Source: Aquisalinus luteolus (GTDB lineage Bacteria; Pseudomonadota; Alphaproteobacteria; Caulobacterales; Parvularculaceae). Taken from it: DNA of 64,000 bases. Every line of letters begins with the position of its first letter. Position 1 is the first letter of the stretch. Of the stretch, positions 61,542 to 64,000 are shown one piece after another. The DNA is taken from assembly GCF_009712425.2 (NCBI RefSeq), contig NZ_VCJR02000002.1:62001-126000 (forward strand). The letters run 5' to 3'. The position numbers were made by a program, and so were the translations under genes. The notes beneath the pieces were generated by a model. The model did no database searches. It was given only the letters and a program-made list of their open reading frames with translations, and was not told the DNA's origin.

Positions 61542-61563
61542 ATGTCCCGGAGTTACGGGACAT
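61542..61563 (-). terminator. Candidate terminator of the luxR-type gene
   Basis: ATGTCCCG (61542-61549) pairs perfectly with CGGGACAT (61556-61563) around GAGTTA. On the minus strand it lies about 58 nt after the luxR stop and is followed by TTGTAATTTCAATTTTCTT, which is T-rich but broken. Confidence 0.6.
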
Positions 61564-61620
61564 CTGAATCCACAAAGGCAATTCAGATATGGGCAAGAAA
61601 TCAAACGCGCAAACAGTGCG

Positions 61621-62415
61621 TTAGCTTTTGATCAGCCCAGCCCCCACACCACGAAGTGCTGCACTGACGCGGTTGGTCACACCCAATTTGGAGAAACAAC
61701 GGCGCACCAGCGTGTCGACGGTATGGTCGGAGATATCGAGAATGCTGGCGATGACAGAATTACTCTTGCCCTGTGCGATCCAATAAAGGACTTCCTTTTC
61801 GCGGGGCGACAGGACAATGAAGTCAGGCTGCAGCACACCGCCGATCTCGAGGTATTTCAGATGGGTCTGCTGGCAGGCGACCTGCATTTCCAGCACCTTG
61901 CCTTCGGTCAGCCTGAAATTTTCGGTCGTCGCCCCGAACCCGAAATAGGCGATCGTTCCTTTCGCGTTGAATACTGGAACGGCCAGGCCTTCCTTGTAGC
62001 CGTATCTCGAAAAGTCGCGGATATAGCCCTTCTGCTCTTCGCTCAGGGTCGTGAGCCTGCCTATGTCGCTCCAGTAGAAGGGTTTGGACTGTAACGGGCT
62101 CTGGTTAACGATCGGATCGATATCGAAATAATTTTTCTGGGTATAAAGCTCCAGCCATTCCGGCGGGAAATTGTGATAGATCAGCGCCTTGCCGAGCTCC
62201 ATCGCCTGCATTTCCTTGCGCAGGATCGCATAGACGCAGCTCGCGAAGCCATAGACCTGATGAAGATCTTCAAACAGGCCCATCAGCTCGGAAACGTCGT
62301 CAACGCCGCCGAGAGCATCGAGATACCGCTCCAGCGGACCCGAGAACTCGCTCGTCTCTCCAGGTGGGACCATGATGGTCTGTTTCACTCCTCCGGCGCG
62401 GGCCTGCAACACCAT
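61621..62415 (-). CDS. LuxR-family regulator with autoinducer-binding domain (solo)
   Basis: A protein of about 264 residues. The N-terminal autoinducer-binding domain keeps the conserved contacts: FPPEWLELYTQKNYFDIDPI (W..Y..D-P), PFYWSDI and GYKEGLAVPVF (G). The C-terminal HTH is LSPREKEVLYWIAQGKSNSV followed by LDISDHTVDTLVRRCFSKLG, a GerE type. No luxI-type synthase is within reach, so it is a candidate LuxR solo responding to exogenous or other signals. The start is uncertain: 62415 or 62373 are both plausible, and 62502 less so. It neighbours polysaccharide genes on the opposite strand. Confidence 0.85.
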   Translation of the reverse strand: MVLQARAGGVKQTIMVPPGETSEFSGPLERYLDALGGVDDVSELMGLFEDLHQVYGFASCVYAILRKEMQAMELGKALIYHNFPPEWLELYTQKNYFDIDPIVNQSPLQSKPFYWSDIGRLTTLSEEQKGYIRDFSRYGYKEGLAVPVFNAKGTIAYFGFGATTENFRLTEGKVLEMQVACQQTHLKYLEIGGVLQPDFIVLSPREKEVLYWIAQGKSNSVIASILDISDHTVDTLVRRCFSKLGVTNRVSAALRGVGAGLIKS

Positions 62416-62586
62416 GCAGTACCTGTCCGGCCCTTCCTTCCACTTAACAGTGTAGCACTGAAAAGCACTGATGATGAAGGTTTTCCGCACATGATGCTGC
62501 AAACGGCGGAAATCCTGCGGCTAACGGCCCGTTAAGTGGCGCGCGCTATAAGGAAGCGAACTCGGCTTAACCATGGGATGCGCCCG

Positions 62587-63915
62587 ATGAAACTGTCTAT
62601 TTTCGGCCTTGGCTATGTCGGCGCGGTTTCTGGCGCGTGCCTTGCCGACCTTGGCCACCAGGTGACCGGCGTAGACCTGAACCCGGACAAGGTCGCCCGC
62701 ATAAATGCCGGGGAAGCCCCGATCTATGAGGCGCTGATCGGCGAACTGACCGGGAAGATGGTCGCAGAGGGCAGGTTCTCGGCAACGACCGACCAGCAGG
62801 CGGCCGTGCGCGAGACAGACCTGTCGATCATCTCCGTCGGCACGCCCACCGCCGCAGATGGCAGCCCGATGATGGGCGCTGTCGAGGCTGTGACCCGCAT
62901 GATCGGCGATACGGTGCGCGAAAGCGGCAAGACGCATACGGTCGTGGTGCGCTCCACCGTCACGCCCGGCTATTGCGTCGGCACGCTGGCCCCGGTTCTG
63001 GAAAAAGCGGCCGGACGCAAGATCGGCGACGGGCTGCACCTTGTCTTCAACCCTGAATTCCTGCGTGAAGGATCGTCCGTACGCGATTTCCGCGAACCGC
63101 CCTTCACCATTCTCGGCTCCATGACCAGCGAAGGCGCAGAAATTGCCGCGCGGCTTTATGACGGCATCGATGCGCCGGTGATCCGTACAGAACCGGGCGT
63201 CGCGGAGTCGATCAAGATCCTGTCCAACGCCTTCCATGCGCTGAAGATTTCCTTTGCCAATGAGGCAGGGCGACTGCTGAAATCCTCCGGCATCGATGCA
63301 ACCGAGGCGATGCGCATTTTCGTTCAGGACACGGCGCTGAATGCATCCGGCGCCTATCTGCGCCCCGGCTTTGCCTTTGGCGGGTCATGCCTGCCCAAGG
63401 ATATCCGCGCGATCCTGTCCATGGCCGCGATGAGCCGCACAGACCTGCCGGTCCTGTCTGCCGTGATGGGGTCCAACCGCGCGCATATTGACAGCGTGCT
63501 CGACATGATCATGGCGCGCATCGCCGGAGGCAAGCCGCGCAAGGCGGCGTTGTTCGGCCTGTCCTTCAAACCGGGTACGGACGACCTGCGTGAAAGCCCT
63601 TATGTCGCGCTGGCGGAAAAACTGATCGGCAAGGGGTTCGACCTGTCGATCATCGACCCATGGGTCAAGACCAGCCGGTTGCTTGGCAAGAACAAGGCAT
63701 TCATCGAGCAGGAGATCCCGCATTTCGAAGCACTGTTGAACCGGGACCTTGAGACGACCCTCGCTCAGAACGACATCCTGATCATCGGTCATGCCTCCAA
63801 GGACCATCTCGCCATGATCGGCGAGCATGCAGGCGGCAAGACGGTGATCGACCTTGCCAATATCTCTTCGCTTCGCGCGCGCGACGACATCGATTATGAA
63901 GGCGTGTGCTGGTAA
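62587..63915 (+). CDS. GDP-mannose 6-dehydrogenase-like (UDP-Glc/GDP-Man dehydrogenase family)
   Basis: A 442-residue NAD-dependent sugar-nucleotide dehydrogenase making a uronic acid donor. The Rossmann start is MKLSIFGLGYVGAVSGACLA; the catalytic cysteine is in FGGSCLPKD; NPEFLREGSSVRDFREPPFT, NAFHALKISFANEAGRLLKS and FKPGTDDLRESPYV resemble AlgD more closely than Ugd. The ATG at 62587 opens the Rossmann fold; an upstream start at 62536 is not conserved. A TAATG overlap joins it to the next glycosyltransferase gene, so it begins a polysaccharide operon. Between it and luxR, 62520-62535 holds CTAA-N7-TTAA, one base off a CtrA box. Confidence 0.87.
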   Translation: MKLSIFGLGYVGAVSGACLADLGHQVTGVDLNPDKVARINAGEAPIYEALIGELTGKMVAEGRFSATTDQQAAVRETDLSIISVGTPTAADGSPMMGAVEAVTRMIGDTVRESGKTHTVVVRSTVTPGYCVGTLAPVLEKAAGRKIGDGLHLVFNPEFLREGSSVRDFREPPFTILGSMTSEGAEIAARLYDGIDAPVIRTEPGVAESIKILSNAFHALKISFANEAGRLLKSSGIDATEAMRIFVQDTALNASGAYLRPGFAFGGSCLPKDIRAILSMAAMSRTDLPVLSAVMGSNRAHIDSVLDMIMARIAGGKPRKAALFGLSFKPGTDDLRESPYVALAEKLIGKGFDLSIIDPWVKTSRLLGKNKAFIEQEIPHFEALLNRDLETTLAQNDILIIGHASKDHLAMIGEHAGGKTVIDLANISSLRARDDIDYEGVCW

Positions 63916-64000
63916 TGGCAGCGCAAGACGACACGCGGCCAACTCTCCTCTTCGTCTCGCCGCAATTCCTGTTTCCGCTCGATGCGGGCGGAAAGATTCG
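63915..64000 (+). CDS. Glycosyltransferase (family 4-like N-terminus), truncated by the window end
   Basis: Only the first 28 codons are present. The ATG shares its A with the preceding stop (TAATG). The peptide TLLFVSPQFLFPLDAGGKIR is the typical N-terminus of GT-B glycosyltransferases of family 4, with the G-G-K-I-R donor/acceptor loop. It continues beyond the window. It is the second gene of a polysaccharide operon started by the sugar-nucleotide dehydrogenase. Confidence 0.7.
   Translation, partial: MAAQDDTRPTLLFVSPQFLFPLDAGGKI

Overview
The window is one continuous stretch of bacterial chromosome, most likely from an alphaproteobacterium related to the Caulobacter/Hyphomonas/Parvularcula groups. 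The evidence is the high G+C, gene-dense layout with ATGA/GTGA start-stop overlaps, two perfect CtrA-type boxes (TTAA-N7-TTAA), a PerP-like periplasmic protease gene behind one of them, the tsaB-rimI-fur order, an IalB-family protein, a TorF-type porin and a loose ftsK...lolA...xth neighbourhood. The genus is not resolved. I see no rRNA or tRNA genes, CRISPR array, insertion sequence, integrase or prophage.

Layout. 0-3 kb: a translationally coupled folate operon (pabB-pabA-pabC). 3-10 kb: an AI-2E-type exporter, then oxidative and stress functions: oxyR divergent from ahpC-ahpD, an ECF sigma factor with a short anti-sigma-like partner, a TPR/TonB_C periplasmic protein and dps. 10-16 kb: ccmAB, an IalB-like protein, and a four-gene cluster (outer-membrane barrel, small membrane protein, processive GT2 glycosyltransferase, frameshifted membrane protein) resembling xag-type adhesion/polysaccharide loci; dapF follows. 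16-24 kb: tandem DUF3833 lipoproteins, mtaB-ftsY-yciB, a NUDIX hydrolase and a MarR-type protein with a histone-H1-like tail. 23-37 kb: a SPOUT methylase, xth, RDD, GST, TauE, lolA, small membrane proteins, ftsK, amt, a TorF porin, a ubiquinone hydroxylase and the PerP-like protease. 37-48 kb: dapB-dnaJ, dnaK, a TbpB-like lipoprotein facing a Slam translocon gene, grpE, cutA, fur-rimI-tsaB. 48-64 kb: nitroreductase, dodecin, Nfu, malic enzyme, an ABC exporter, putA divergent from an alanine/sodium symporter, an asparaginase, a redoxin, a structured intergenic region, a LuxR solo, and the start of a polysaccharide cluster (GDP-mannose dehydrogenase-like enzyme, glycosyltransferase).

How the genes fit together. 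Several themes recur. Peroxide defence is represented by OxyR, a three-cysteine AhpC, AhpD, Dps, and a secreted redoxin. Proteostasis is represented by DnaK, DnaJ, GrpE, FtsY and LolA. Cell-cycle control appears as CtrA boxes before ftsK and the PerP-like gene. Surface and envelope functions include the Slam pair, the xag-like locus and the sugar-nucleotide dehydrogenase.

The most notable observations are the Slam/TbpB-like lipoprotein pair, the MarR-H1 fusion, the PerP-like gene behind a perfect CtrA box, a duplicated hairpin element at 61.1-61.45 kb whose paired bases differ between copies while pairing is kept, and a Met-rich 53-codon leader frame immediately before the sigma factor. All functional names rest on reading motifs by eye; no database search was run.
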